Of a DNA stretch of 64,000 nt, positions 9,325-18,376 are shown one piece after another. Numbering within the stretch: the stretch's first letter is position 1; every line of letters begins with the position of its first letter. The notes beneath the pieces are model-generated. The model worked only from the letters and a program-made list of their open reading frames with translations, was not told the DNA's origin and made no database searches. Position numbers and translations under genes: made by a program. Source of the DNA: Alphaproteobacteria bacterium WMHbin7 (GTDB lineage: Bacteria > Pseudomonadota > Alphaproteobacteria > Rhodospirillales > WMHbin7). The stretch covers positions 1 through 64,000 of the forward strand of contig PDZW01000007.1 of assembly GCA_002753155.1 (NCBI GenBank). Reading direction: 5' to 3'.

Positions 9325-11943
9325 ATGAAAATCAGGAACATTCAGGTTGCCCGGGGAATTCACTGGGTCGAGATTCAGGATGCGGATCTGAGGATCCTCT
9401 GCGGCTGCCCGGCCGACAGTGTTAAACACCTGATCAAGCGCGGCTTGATCCTGTCCCAGGAAGTGCAAGGCGTGGTCTGCGAGACCGGCCCCAACGCCAT
9501 TCTGCTCTCCGATCTGGCCCTGCAAAACGGCGAATTGGCCAATCTGGCCGAGTTCCCGGTTCTGCAGATGCTCTACAAGCAGGGCATGATTTTGCCGGGC
9601 CACCCCAACAATACCGGCAAGAAGCCGATGCTGATCGGCCTGCCCGAACAGGTTTCGGCGCAGATGCGCTATATTTATCGCGGCAATTACGGGCTGATCT
9701 CGAAGGAAGAGATCATGCAGACCGGGGTTGGGGAGGCCGAGGCCGAGGAGATGATGCGCCTTAAGCTGAAATTCGCTTTCGGGCGGATTCAGCCGACCGA
9801 GGAATTGCTGGAATGGCGCATGATCGACAATGATCTGGCCGAACCAGCCCCTGGCGTCTTGTTGCGCCGGTTGGACACCAATGTCTTCGAGATTTCCTTT
9901 GCGGGCGAGAGCGTGGTGATCGACCTTAATCTGGCGCCCGACGAGACCTATGAATCGGCCTATCCCCTGGGTTTTCGCCGTTACGATCCGGAATATTTCT
10001 CGGTCATTCATTCCGGCGAGGGCGACGGCTGGGACGTCAGCCGCCCCAGCATGTCGAGCATCCTGACCTATCAGGGACGCCTTTACCTGATCGATGCGGG
10101 CCCCAATCTGGCGCATATTCTGGCCGCACTGGGGATCGGCATCGACCAGGTCGACGGCATCTTTCACACCCATGCCCATGACGATCATTTCGCTGGGCTT
10201 ACCGCCCTCATGCGCTCGGGCCATCGCATCCGTTATTTCGCCACACCGCTTGTGCGCAGCACGGTGGCCAAGAAACTGTCCGCCCTGCTTGACGCAGAGG
10301 AGGATCATGTCATTCACGATTATTTCAAGGTCCATGACCTGGCGCTGGGTCAGTGGAACGACATCGACGGGCTCGAGGTCAAACCGGTTTTCTCGCCCCA
10401 TCCCGTAGAGACCACGCTTTTCATGTTCCGAGCCCTTTGGGGTGACGGCTATCGCAGCTACGGACACTTTGCCGATGTGGTGTCGCTGGATGTGCTGAAG
10501 GGCATGGTGGTGTCCGGCTCGGGCTTGCCGGGCCTGAGCCAGGAAATGTTCGAGACGGTCAAATCGGCCTATCTGGTTCCTGCCGATGTGAAGAAGATCG
10601 ACGTGGGCGGCGGTCTGATCCATGGCGCGGCCAAGGATTTCAAGAACGATGGTTCCGGGCGCATTCTGCTGGCGCATCGGGCGGGCGATCTGACGCCCGA
10701 GGAAAAGGAAATCGGTTCCAGCGCGGCTTTCGGCACATCGGATGTTTTGATCCAAGGGCAATCCGAGGGCTTGCGCCGCTTCGCCTATGCGCTTTTGGAA
10801 AAGCATCTGGTGGGTGTGCCTGTGCAGCATCTAAGGACGCTGCTCAACCATGCCGTGGTGGAAATCAATCCGGGCGCCATCTTCTTGAAGGAAGGCGAGA
10901 TGCCGGGAGAGATCATTCTGATCCTTTCGGGCATCGTGGAAAAAATCCGAACGCGAGATGGCATCTTCGCGGCACTCTCGGCGGGTGCCTTGATCGGCAG
11001 CATCTCGGCTTTGACCGGACACTCCTCGCACCACACCTATCGGGCCGCCTCTTTCGTGCAGGCGCTGCGCTTTCCGGCCTCTCTGTTCGTCGAAATCGTG
11101 CGCAGAAACGGTTTGCTAGATCGGATGCAGAATTCGTTCGATCTGCGCGCCTTTCTGGAGGCGACGAATATCTTTGGCGAGGGCATCCCCGCCGTCACCA
11201 TGCATCATATGATCGAAGGTGCCAAAACGCATCGGTTCGAGGCGGGCATGGTCATTCCCAGCGAGGATCTGGACACGCTCAACCTCATCCGCAAGGGGCG
11301 GGTGGAGCGCAGTGCGGGCGGCGTGGTGCTGGATGTGCTTGAACGTTTTGATCACTTCGGCGAGGAAGAGGCCATCTTCAAAGTGCCCTGCCAATTCCGC
11401 CTGACCGCCCTGGAGGCGACGGATGTCGTCCAGATTCAGGGCTCTCTTTTGTCCGACGTGCCAATCGTGCGTTGGAAGCTCTTTGAAAGCTACCAGCGGC
11501 GCACCAAGCAGATTGCCCATCATCTCAGCGCCAAGGGCTCCTTCATCAATTGGCGCGACACTTTCTCGGTCCGCATCGCCCACATGGACATGCACCACAA
11601 AAAGCTGATCGAGATCGGAAATGCTGTTCTGGAAAACCTAAGAACCGACAAGCGCGGCGTTGCGACCATGCGCGCCCTCGACGCGCTGGCCGACTATGTC
11701 CACTATCATTTCGATGCCGAAGAAGAGTTGATGGATCTTTACGCCTATCCGGGTGCTGCCCAGCACAAGGAGCGCCACCGCGAACTGACGCTGCAGGCCC
11801 ATGATTATCTGAAGCGCATTCATACCGGCGAGAAGCCCAGCGAGGCCGAGTTCCGCCACTTCTTCGAATCCTGGCTCATTCACCATATTCTGGGCGAAGA
11901 CAAGAATTACGGCGCCTACCTGAACTCAAGAGGCGTTTTCTAA
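9325..11943 (+). CDS. Metallo-beta-lactamase / cyclic-nucleotide-binding / hemerythrin fusion
   Basis: An 872-residue multidomain, probably soluble protein. An N-terminal region (about 1-220) precedes a metallo-beta-lactamase-fold domain whose metal motif HAHDDH (H283, H285, D287, H288) is intact. A cyclic-nucleotide-binding-like domain follows (about 510-610: FLKEGEMPGEIILILSGIVE). The C-terminus (about 745-872) is a bacteriohemerythrin with all ligand motifs: HMDMHHKKLIE, YHFDAEEELM, HKERHREL and HILGEDKNYG. The combination suggests a diiron sensor or enzyme responding to O2 or NO; this is inference. The ATG at 9325 is preferred because plausible domain sequence begins there. The stop overlaps the convergent CoA-transferase stop. 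Confidence 0.85.
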   Translation: MKIRNIQVARGIHWVEIQDADLRILCGCPADSVKHLIKRGLILSQEVQGVVCETGPNAILLSDLALQNGELANLAEFPVLQMLYKQGMILPGHPNNTGKKPMLIGLPEQVSAQMRYIYRGNYGLISKEEIMQTGVGEAEAEEMMRLKLKFAFGRIQPTEELLEWRMIDNDLAEPAPGVLLRRLDTNVFEISFAGESVVIDLNLAPDETYESAYPLGFRRYDPEYFSVIHSGEGDGWDVSRPSMSSILTYQGRLYLIDAGPNLAHILAALGIGIDQVDGIFHTHAHDDHFAGLTALMRSGHRIRYFATPLVRSTVAKKLSALLDAEEDHVIHDYFKVHDLALGQWNDIDGLEVKPVFSPHPVETTLFMFRALWGDGYRSYGHFADVVSLDVLKGMVVSGSGLPGLSQEMFETVKSAYLVPADVKKIDVGGGLIHGAAKDFKNDGSGRILLAHRAGDLTPEEKEIGSSAAFGTSDVLIQGQSEGLRRFAYALLEKHLVGVPVQHLRTLLNHAVVEINPGAIFLKEGEMPGEIILILSGIVEKIRTRDGIFAALSAGALIGSISALTGHSSHHTYRAASFVQALRFPASLFVEIVRRNGLLDRMQNSFDLRAFLEATNIFGEGIPAVTMHHMIEGAKTHRFEAGMVIPSEDLDTLNLIRKGRVERSAGGVVLDVLERFDHFGEEEAIFKVPCQFRLTALEATDVVQIQGSLLSDVPIVRWKLFESYQRRTKQIAHHLSAKGSFINWRDTFSVRIAHMDMHHKKLIEIGNAVLENLRTDKRGVATMRALDALADYVHYHFDAEEELMDLYAYPGAAQHKERHRELTLQAHDYLKRIHTGEKPSEAEFRHFFESWLIHHILGEDKNYGAYLNSRGVF

Positions 11944-13160
11944 ATTATCCCCTTGGTGCGCAGGCCGGAAATATCGGCTTCATCAAGGCCAAGATCGCGC
12001 AAGACGCTTTTTGTGTGCTGGCCCAGGGTTGGCGGTGCATGGCGATAACTGGGCGGCGTGGCCTCCATCTTGATCGGGCTGGCCACCAGCTGCACCGGTG
12101 CCGGTGCGAGGGGATGATCAAGGCTGCAGACCATCTGGCGGTGTTTTACTTGAGCATCCTCGAAGACCTGATCGATGCGGTTGACCGGGCCTGAGGGAAC
12201 GCCAGCCTCGGCGAGCGCTTCCAGCCAATCGCTCACACGGCGCTGTTTCAGAATATCGCCGATCAGGGGAACCAGTGTCTCGCGGTTCAGAACGCGGGCA
12301 CGATTGGTGGCAAAACGGGGATCGGTTGCAAGTTCGGGCCTGCCCGCCAACGCGCAGAATTTGACGAACTGCGACTCATTGCCCACGGCCAAAATCAGAT
12401 GGCCGTCCGAAGCCGCGAAGACCTCGTAGGGCACGATGCTGGGATGCCCGTTGCCGAGACGCGGCGGCGGTGCGCCCGAGGTCAGGTAATGCTGGGCCTG
12501 ATAGGACAGCCAGGCGACCTGGCAATCCAGAAGCGAGATATCGATCCTCTGGCCCTGGCCGGTGGCGTCGCGATGCCTGAGTGCTGCCAGAATGGCGACG
12601 GCGGCATACATGCCGGCCATGAGATCGGAAATCGCCACCGCCGTCTTCATGGGCTGTCCGCCGATTTCCCCGGTCAGACTCATGATGCCGCCCATGCCCT
12701 GGGCCAGATAGTCGTAGCCGGGGCGCTGGGCATAGGGACCATCCTGTCCAAAGCCGGTGACCGAGCAATAGATCAGGCGCGGGAATTCCTGCTTAAGACT
12801 TGCCCAATCAAGCCCGAAGCGGGCCAGGTCGCCGACTTTGAAATTCTCGACCAGGATGTCGCACCCTTCTAGCAGGCGGCGGATCAGGGCCTGGCCCTCA
12901 GGCTTTGAAATATCCACCGCCACCGAGCGCTTGTTGCGGTTGGCTGACAGATAATAAGCGCTCTCCGTCGTATCCTGGCCTTGGCCGTCCTTAAGGTAAG
13001 GCGGCCCCCATTGGCGCGTGTCGTCGCCCGCCCCTGGCCGCTCGATCTTGATCACATCGGCCCCCAGATCGCCCAGCAACTGGGTGCAGGCGGGACCCGC
13101 CAGCACGCGCGACAGATCGAGAATGCGAACAGCTTGAAGGGCGTTGGGCGCGGGCGTCAT
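11940..13160 (-). CDS. CaiB/BaiF family (type III) CoA-transferase
   Basis: A 406-residue family III CoA-transferase that moves CoA between carboxylic acids. The N-terminus ILDLSRVLAGPACTQLLGDLGADVIKIE and the region with the catalytic aspartate, GYDYLAQGMGGIM, are diagnostic. The substrate cannot be told from the sequence; related proteins use formate/oxalate, succinate/mesaconate or carnitine. Its start overlaps the stop of the upstream AEC transporter gene (ATGA), so uptake of an organic acid and its CoA activation may be coupled, which is inference. Confidence 0.9.
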   Translation of the reverse strand: MTPAPNALQAVRILDLSRVLAGPACTQLLGDLGADVIKIERPGAGDDTRQWGPPYLKDGQGQDTTESAYYLSANRNKRSVAVDISKPEGQALIRRLLEGCDILVENFKVGDLARFGLDWASLKQEFPRLIYCSVTGFGQDGPYAQRPGYDYLAQGMGGIMSLTGEIGGQPMKTAVAISDLMAGMYAAVAILAALRHRDATGQGQRIDISLLDCQVAWLSYQAQHYLTSGAPPPRLGNGHPSIVPYEVFAASDGHLILAVGNESQFVKFCALAGRPELATDPRFATNRARVLNRETLVPLIGDILKQRRVSDWLEALAEAGVPSGPVNRIDQVFEDAQVKHRQMVCSLDHPLAPAPVQLVASPIKMEATPPSYRHAPPTLGQHTKSVLRDLGLDEADISGLRTKGII

Positions 13161-14074
13161 GGCGAGAATCCAAAAAAGATGAGCAGAAGCGGCATGCTGA
13201 CCATCGCCAGAATTGTTTGAACGCTGATGATATTGGCCATCAAGGGCGCATCGCCGCCCATCTGGCGGGCCAGCACATAGGACGAGGCCGAGCAGGGCAG
13301 CGTGGCATAGAGAAAGCCCACCGCCAAGGCCTCACCCCCAAGCCCGAAGGCTTTGAGCAGCAGGAAGGTCAGAAGAGGCAGGGCAAGCAGCTTGAGCAGG
13401 GAGCTGACAAGAACCTCGATGCCCGTTTTGAAAAGGGCCTGGAAATGAATGCCAGCACCCACCGCCAGCAGGCCCATGGGCAAGGAGGCCCCGGTCAGAA
13501 TATCCAAGAATCGATCCAGGGCGAGCGGGAGGGGCAGGGCTAGCTTGTTCAGCAACAGGCCCAGCAGGCAGGCATTGATCAGCGGATTGGCAATCACGGG
13601 CTTCAGGAAGGGAATGAACCCTTTTGGCTTATCGCCCTCTCCATAAATCAGCACGGCGCCGACGCTGAAAAGATTGACCAGAGGCACCACGACGGCAACG
13701 CAGACAGCGGTCAAAGCGCTTCCGCTCTGTCCATAAAGCGTGGCTGCTGCCGCCAGACCGACATAGGTATTGGGCCGGATCGTGCCCTGAAAGACCGAGG
13801 AGAAAGCCGGGCCGTGTTTAAGCAGGGGGCGCAAGGCCAGTGCCAGCACAGCCACCCCCAGGACGCCCAGCCCCATGGACAGGGCCAGGGGAAGCGCCCC
13901 TTCAAGGGGGGCGCGGCGGCAATTCTGAAAAAGCAGGGCGGGGAAAAAGATGAAATAGGTCAGCTTTTCAATCGGGGGCCAGACCAGATCGGGAACGAAG
14001 CGGCTGGTTCGCAGCCCCAGGCCCAGGGCGATCAGTAAAAAGACGGGAATGAGAGAGGCCAGGATGGTTGCCAT
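13157..14074 (-). CDS. AEC family transporter
   Basis: A 305-residue, strongly hydrophobic protein with about ten membrane segments, matching the auxin efflux carrier/malonate-malate permease family (for example IRPNTYVGLAAAATLYG and ATLPCSASSYVLARQMGGD). It is predicted to sit in the inner membrane and carry an organic anion. It overlaps by four bases and is cotranscribed with the downstream CoA-transferase gene, which hints at a dicarboxylate or similar substrate. Confidence 0.88.
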   Translation of the reverse strand: MATILASLIPVFLLIALGLGLRTSRFVPDLVWPPIEKLTYFIFFPALLFQNCRRAPLEGALPLALSMGLGVLGVAVLALALRPLLKHGPAFSSVFQGTIRPNTYVGLAAAATLYGQSGSALTAVCVAVVVPLVNLFSVGAVLIYGEGDKPKGFIPFLKPVIANPLINACLLGLLLNKLALPLPLALDRFLDILTGASLPMGLLAVGAGIHFQALFKTGIEVLVSSLLKLLALPLLTFLLLKAFGLGGEALAVGFLYATLPCSASSYVLARQMGGDAPLMANIISVQTILAMVSMPLLLIFFGFSP

Positions 14075-14116
14075 GAGGTGACTTAAGCGGTTTTTGGCCG
14101 GTGGGGCAAGCCCCGG

Positions 14117-14584
14117 TCAGAAGCGCCCCAGACCATCCAGCGCCCCTTGCAGAATCCATACGGCGGCCAGCTTGTCCTTGAGGTTTGAGCGCTTCTTGCG
14201 GCTGATATCGGCTTCCCTCACCATCATCCGCTCGACCGCGCTGGTGGACAGGCGCTCGTCCCAGAAGGCGATGGGCAGGTCCCTAAGCTCGATCAGGTTG
14301 GCCGCAAACTGGCGCACCGACTGGCAGCGCGGACCCTCGGCCCCGCTCATTTCCACGGGCAGGCCGATGACCAGCCCCCCCACCCCGTGCCGGTCCATCA
14401 GGCCCAACAGATGCTTGGCATCCTGGGTGAACTTGGTTTTTTCGATGGTTTCCAGGGGCGAAGCCACCATCAGCAGAACGTCGGAAAGGGCCAGGCCGAG
14501 GGTTTTCGTGCCGTGATCCAGCCCCATCAGGCGCTGGCCAGCAGACAGATGCGCTTTCAGTTCGGCAAGGTTGCAGATGGGCAT
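14117..14584 (-). CDS. ruvX: Putative pre-16S rRNA nuclease / Holliday junction resolvase RuvX
   Basis: A 155-residue YqgF/RuvX family protein with the RNase H-like motifs LMGLDHGTKTLGLALSD, LVIGLPVEMSG and FWDERLSTSAVERMM. In E. coli YqgF matures the 5' end of 16S rRNA; a role in Holliday junction resolution was also proposed. It is divergent from gatC with a gap of about 50 bp that must hold both promoters. Confidence 0.93.
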   Translation of the reverse strand: MPICNLAELKAHLSAGQRLMGLDHGTKTLGLALSDVLLMVASPLETIEKTKFTQDAKHLLGLMDRHGVGGLVIGLPVEMSGAEGPRCQSVRQFAANLIELRDLPIAFWDERLSTSAVERMMVREADISRKKRSNLKDKLAAVWILQGALDGLGRF

Positions 14585-14636
14585 GGCGGGTGCTAGGTTT
14601 CGGCTCTTTTTCGATACATCCCAAGGACGTTAGCCG

Positions 14637-14927
14637 ATGTCGCTCGACAAAGCCACGGTCCAGAAAATCGCTTATCTGGCCCGTATCGAGGTTAAGGACG
14701 AAGAGTTGGAGCCGCTTGCCAAGGAGCTTTCGGGCATCTTGCACTGGGTCGAGCAACTGAGCGAGGTGAACACAGAAGGCGTGGCCCCCATGACCAGTGT
14801 TGCGGGCGACCTGGCGTTGCCAATGCGCGAGGACAAGGTCAGTGATGGCGGCTACCCCGAGAAAGTGCTGCAGAACGGGCCGGAAACCACCAACGGATTC
14901 TTCCTGGTGCCCAAGGTGGTGGAGTAA
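14637..14927 (+). CDS. gatC: Aspartyl/glutamyl-tRNA amidotransferase subunit C
   Basis: A 96-residue subunit of the GatCAB complex, which amidates Glu-tRNA(Gln) and/or Asp-tRNA(Asn). The sequence IAYLARIEVKDEELEPLAKELSGIL and the central HWVEQLSEVNTEGVAPM are typical. GatC wraps around GatA and stabilises the complex. It is followed after three bases by gatA; gatCAB form one operon here. Confidence 0.95.
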   Translation: MSLDKATVQKIAYLARIEVKDEELEPLAKELSGILHWVEQLSEVNTEGVAPMTSVAGDLALPMREDKVSDGGYPEKVLQNGPETTNGFFLVPKVVE

Positions 14928-14930
14928 GCC

Positions 14931-16397
14931 ATGAGCGATGTGACGCGCCTTACCATGACCGAAGCGCTGGCCCTGCTGAACAAGGGTGAGGTGACCTCGG
15001 TCGATCTGACCAAAGCGCATCTGGCAGGCATGGAGAGTGCCAGAAACCTTAACGCCTATATCACCGAAACGCCCGAGAAAGCCCTTGCCATGGCGGGCGA
15101 GTCCGACAAGCGCCGCAAGGCGGGGCAGACGGGCCTGCTGGAAGGCATTCCCCTGGCCATCAAGGACCTGTTCTGTACCGAAGGTGTGCAGACCACGGCG
15201 GGTTCGCACATTCTGGAAGGCTTCAAGCCAGCTTACGAATCGAGCGTCACCACGAATTTGTGGAACCAGGGGGCGGTGATGCTGGGCAAGGCGAATCTCG
15301 ACGAGTTCGCCATGGGGTCATCGAACATGACCAGCTATTACGGCGCCGTGAAGAATCCCTGGAAACGCCAGGGCGATGATCGGGATCTGGTGCCCGGCGG
15401 TTCCTCGGGCGGCTCGGCCGCTGCGGTGGCCGCCTGTTTGGCTATGGGTGCCACCGGCACCGACACCGGCGGCTCGATCCGCCAGCCCGCCGCCTTCTGC
15501 GGCATCGTCGGCATCAAGCCCACCTATGGCCGCTGCTCGCGTTTCGGCATCGTGGCCTTCGCTTCCTCGCTCGATCAGGCGGGGCCGATGACCCGCACGG
15601 TCGCCGACGCCGCCCTGATGCTGAAGGCAATGGCGGGGCATGACCCCAAGGATTCGACCTCGGCCCCCCAGTCTGTGCCCGATTTCACCAAGTCGGTGGG
15701 AGCCTCGATCAAGGGCCTCAAGGTCGGTGTGCCCAAGGAGTACAAGCCCGATGGCCTGTCGGCGGAAATCATCGGCGCCTGGGACAAGGGGCTCGCCTGG
15801 CTGAAGGAGGCCGGCGCCGAAATCGTCGAGGTGTCGCTCCCCCATACCAAATATGCGCTGGCCACCTATTACATCGTGGCGCCGGCCGAGGCGTCGTCCA
15901 ATCTGGCGCGCTATGACGGCGTGCGTTTCGGCCTGCGCGTGCCCGGCAACTCCCTGGACGAGATGTATATGAAGACGCGCGCCGAAGGCTTCGGGCGCGA
16001 GGTGAAGCGGCGCATTCTGATCGGCACCTATGTGCTGTCGGCGGGCTATTATGACGCCTACTACGCCAAGGCGCAGAAGCTGCGCACCCTGATCGCTTCG
16101 GATTTCAGGCAGGCCTTCGAGAGGGCCGACGTGCTGCTGACACCCACAGCGCCCACGCCCGCCTTTGGGCTTGGCGAAAATCTGGACGACCCGATCACCA
16201 TGTATCTGAACGACGTCTTCACCATTCCCACCTCGCTGGCCGGGTTGCCCGGCCTGTCGCTGCCCGTTGGACTGTCGAGTGATGGGCTGCCGCTGGGCCT
16301 GCAACTGATCGGTCGGCCCTTCGACGAGGAAACGGTGTTCAAGGCGGCCCATGTGATGGAAACAGCGGCCCAGTTCAAGCGGTGGGAGGCTCGGTAA
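14931..16397 (+). CDS. gatA: Aspartyl/glutamyl-tRNA amidotransferase subunit A
   Basis: A 488-residue amidase-signature enzyme that releases ammonia from glutamine for GatB. The catalytic Ser-cisSer-Lys triad is visible: lysine in PLAIKDLFC, and serines in [11 protein letters not shown] and [15 protein letters not shown]. It is the second gene of the gatCAB operon and is separated from gatB by two bases. Confidence 0.97.
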   Translation: MSDVTRLTMTEALALLNKGEVTSVDLTKAHLAGMESARNLNAYITETPEKALAMAGESDKRRKAGQTGLLEGIPLAIKDLFCTEGVQTTAGSHILEGFKPAYESSVTTNLWNQGAVMLGKANLDEFAMGSSNMTSYYGAVKNPWKRQGDDRDLVPGGSSGGSAAAVAACLAMGATGTDTGGSIRQPAAFCGIVGIKPTYGRCSRFGIVAFASSLDQAGPMTRTVADAALMLKAMAGHDPKDSTSAPQSVPDFTKSVGASIKGLKVGVPKEYKPDGLSAEIIGAWDKGLAWLKEAGAEIVEVSLPHTKYALATYYIVAPAEASSNLARYDGVRFGLRVPGNSLDEMYMKTRAEGFGREVKRRILIGTYVLSAGYYDAYYAKAQKLRTLIASDFRQAFERADVLLTPTAPTPAFGLGENLDDPITMYLNDVFTIPTSLAGLPGLSLPVGLSSDGLPLGLQLIGRPFDEETVFKAAHVMETAAQFKRWEAR

Positions 16398-16399
16398 CC

Positions 16400-17854
16400 A
16401 TGGCTTATCTGATCGAGGGCGACACGGGGCCCTGGGAAATCGTGGTGGGTCTTGAAGTTCATGCCCAGGTGGTTTCCAACGCCAAGCTGTTTTCGGGTGC
16501 GGCCACCGCCTTCGGGGCCGATCCCAACAGCCAGGTCAGTTTCGTCGATGCGGCATTTCCCGGCATGCTGCCGGTCATCAATGAAATCTGCGTCGAGCAG
16601 GCGGTGCGCACGGGGCTGGGCTTGAAGGCCCAGATCAATCTGGAAAGCGTGTTCGCCCGCAAGAATTATTTCTATGCCGATCTGCCGCAGGGCTATCAGA
16701 TCAGCCAGTACGAAAAGCCCCTGGTGGGCGAGGGCCAGGTGATCGTCGATCTCAATGACGGTCGCTCGACCGTGGTCGGCATCGAGCGGCTGCATGTCGA
16801 GCAGGATGCGGGCAAGAGCATGCACGACCAGCACCCGACCAAATCCTGCATCGATTTGAACCGTTCGGGTGTTGCGCTTATGGAAATCGTTTCCAGGCCC
16901 GATATCCGCTCGCCCGACGAGGCCGGGGCCTATTTGCGCAAACTGCGTTCGATCCTGCGCTATCTCGGCACCTGCGACGGCAATATGGAGGAAGGCTCGA
17001 TGCGGGCCGACGTCAATGTCTCGGTGCGAAAGAGCGGTGAGGAATATCGAACCCGCTGCGAGATCAAGAACGTCAATTCGGTGCGCTTCGTCATGCAGGC
17101 GATCGAGGTCGAGGCGAGGCGCCAGATCGAACTTTACGAATCAGGTGGCACGGTCTTGCAGGAGACCCGCCTGTTCGATCCGGGCAGGGGCGAGACGCGC
17201 TCGATGCGCTCGAAGGAGCATGCCCACGATTACCGCTATTTCCCCGATCCCGATCTGCTTCCCTTGAAGCTGTCGCCGGATTTCGTGGCCCAAATCAAGG
17301 CAAGCCTGCCTGAACTGCCCGACGAAAAGAAGGACCGTTTCGTGCGAGATTTCGGCCTCACGCCCTATGACGCAGGTGTGCTGGTGGTGGACCGCGCCTC
17401 GGCAGATTTCTTCGAAAGCGTGGCCAAGGGCAGGGATTCCAAACTGGCCGCCAACTGGGTGATGGGCGATCTGTTCGGAGCCCTGAACAGCACCGGCAAG
17501 ACCATCGACACCAGTCCCGTTTCGGCGGCCCATTTGGGCGAGCTGATCGATCTGATCACCGACGGCACACTTTCCGGGCGCCTGGCCAAGGACGTTTTTG
17601 CGCTCATGGTGGAAAGCGGCAAGGCACCCTCGGTTCTGGTGGAAGAGAAGGGTTTGAAACAGGTCACCGATACCGGCGCCATCGAGACGGTGATCGATCA
17701 GGTGATGGCGGCCAATGCCGACAAGGTGGCGGAATACCGCTCGGGCAAGGACAAGCTGTTCGGCTTTTTCGTGGGCCAGGTGATGAAGGCGAGTGGGGGC
17801 AAGGCCAATCCCGGCCTGGTCAATGATCTGTTGAAATCAAAACTGGCAGGATAG
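16400..17854 (+). CDS. gatB: Aspartyl/glutamyl-tRNA amidotransferase subunit B
   Basis: A 484-residue kinase/transamidase subunit that activates tRNA-bound Glu or Asp and adds the ammonia. The hallmark [13 protein letters not shown] occurs near the N-terminus, followed by [15 protein letters not shown] and [11 protein letters not shown], with a C-terminal YqeY-like helical tail that binds tRNA. The ATG at 16400, directly after the gatA stop, is used rather than an in-frame codon at 16382 inside gatA. Confidence 0.97.
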   Translation: MAYLIEGDTGPWEIVVGLEVHAQVVSNAKLFSGAATAFGADPNSQVSFVDAAFPGMLPVINEICVEQAVRTGLGLKAQINLESVFARKNYFYADLPQGYQISQYEKPLVGEGQVIVDLNDGRSTVVGIERLHVEQDAGKSMHDQHPTKSCIDLNRSGVALMEIVSRPDIRSPDEAGAYLRKLRSILRYLGTCDGNMEEGSMRADVNVSVRKSGEEYRTRCEIKNVNSVRFVMQAIEVEARRQIELYESGGTVLQETRLFDPGRGETRSMRSKEHAHDYRYFPDPDLLPLKLSPDFVAQIKASLPELPDEKKDRFVRDFGLTPYDAGVLVVDRASADFFESVAKGRDSKLAANWVMGDLFGALNSTGKTIDTSPVSAAHLGELIDLITDGTLSGRLAKDVFALMVESGKAPSVLVEEKGLKQVTDTGAIETVIDQVMAANADKVAEYRSGKDKLFGFFVGQVMKASGGKANPGLVNDLLKSKLAG

Positions 17855-17864
17855 GAGTTTCCCC

Positions 17865-18218
17865 GTGAACGACAATCTTCCGCAGCAGCTTGCCTCTTAC
17901 CCCCTTGATGCCAATTCGGCCAGACATCTGGCGGGGATTCTGGCGAATGCCGATGGCAAACACTCGCTGGAGCGCCTGCTGGGAGAGCTTGGTCTGCTGC
18001 CCGGATATGAGGTGGTTCACCAGGACAATGGCATGGCCTCGTTGTCGCGCCTGGGTGGCGAGGAGTCGCTGCTGCTTGTGCCCAGCGTGGCGATGATCCC
18101 CATGCTGGCCCAAACCATTCTGAAATTTATGGTGCCCTCTGCCCTGCACGCGCAGGTGAAGCCCGGCATGAGCGAAGCCGAAACTGCCTTTCTGCTGTCC
18201 GGTGGGAAATCGTCATAA
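17865..18218 (+). CDS. Uncharacterised 117-residue protein after gatB
   Basis: I do not recognise the family. The product is about 117 residues, leucine- and alanine-rich, without signal peptide or clear membrane helix. The start is GTG at 17865, preceded by an AGGAG ribosome-binding site ten bases upstream, which with the tight spacing after gatB (ten bases) supports a real gene in the same operon. Sequence such as HSLERLLGELGLLPGYEVV and AETAFLLSGG shows no known catalytic motif. Confidence 0.65.
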   Translation: MNDNLPQQLASYPLDANSARHLAGILANADGKHSLERLLGELGLLPGYEVVHQDNGMASLSRLGGEESLLLVPSVAMIPMLAQTILKFMVPSALHAQVKPGMSEAETAFLLSGGKSS

Positions 18219-18341
18219 ATTCAGCTTTTGCCAATTTGTCTCTTACCCAGCAGGAGGGGGGCTATTGCATGGCCTTCACCACTCAGCGAATATCCACAAC
18301 CGCTAGGAAACCACTAACTGATATATTTAAGTAAAGTATAC

Positions 18342-18370
18342 TTGCATAATTTTAAATATTTTAGTATATT
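18342..18370 (+). promoter_or_regulatory. Putative sigma-70 promoter giving a near-leaderless transcript
   Basis: A -35 like TTGCAT (18342-18347), an exact 17-bp spacer and a -10 like TATATT (18365-18370) lie in a strongly AT-rich stretch. The -10 box ends only six bases before the ATG at 18377, so the mRNA would begin at or very near the start codon. No Shine-Dalgarno sequence is present, which fits leaderless translation. Confidence 0.5.
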
Positions 18371-18376
18371 CTGACC

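Noticed and set aside
9274-10830. Open frame of about 518 codons antisense to the metallo-beta-lactamase fusion
   Set aside because: The plus-strand protein has intact metal and hemerythrin motifs; the antisense translation shows none and is typical codon-bias shadow.
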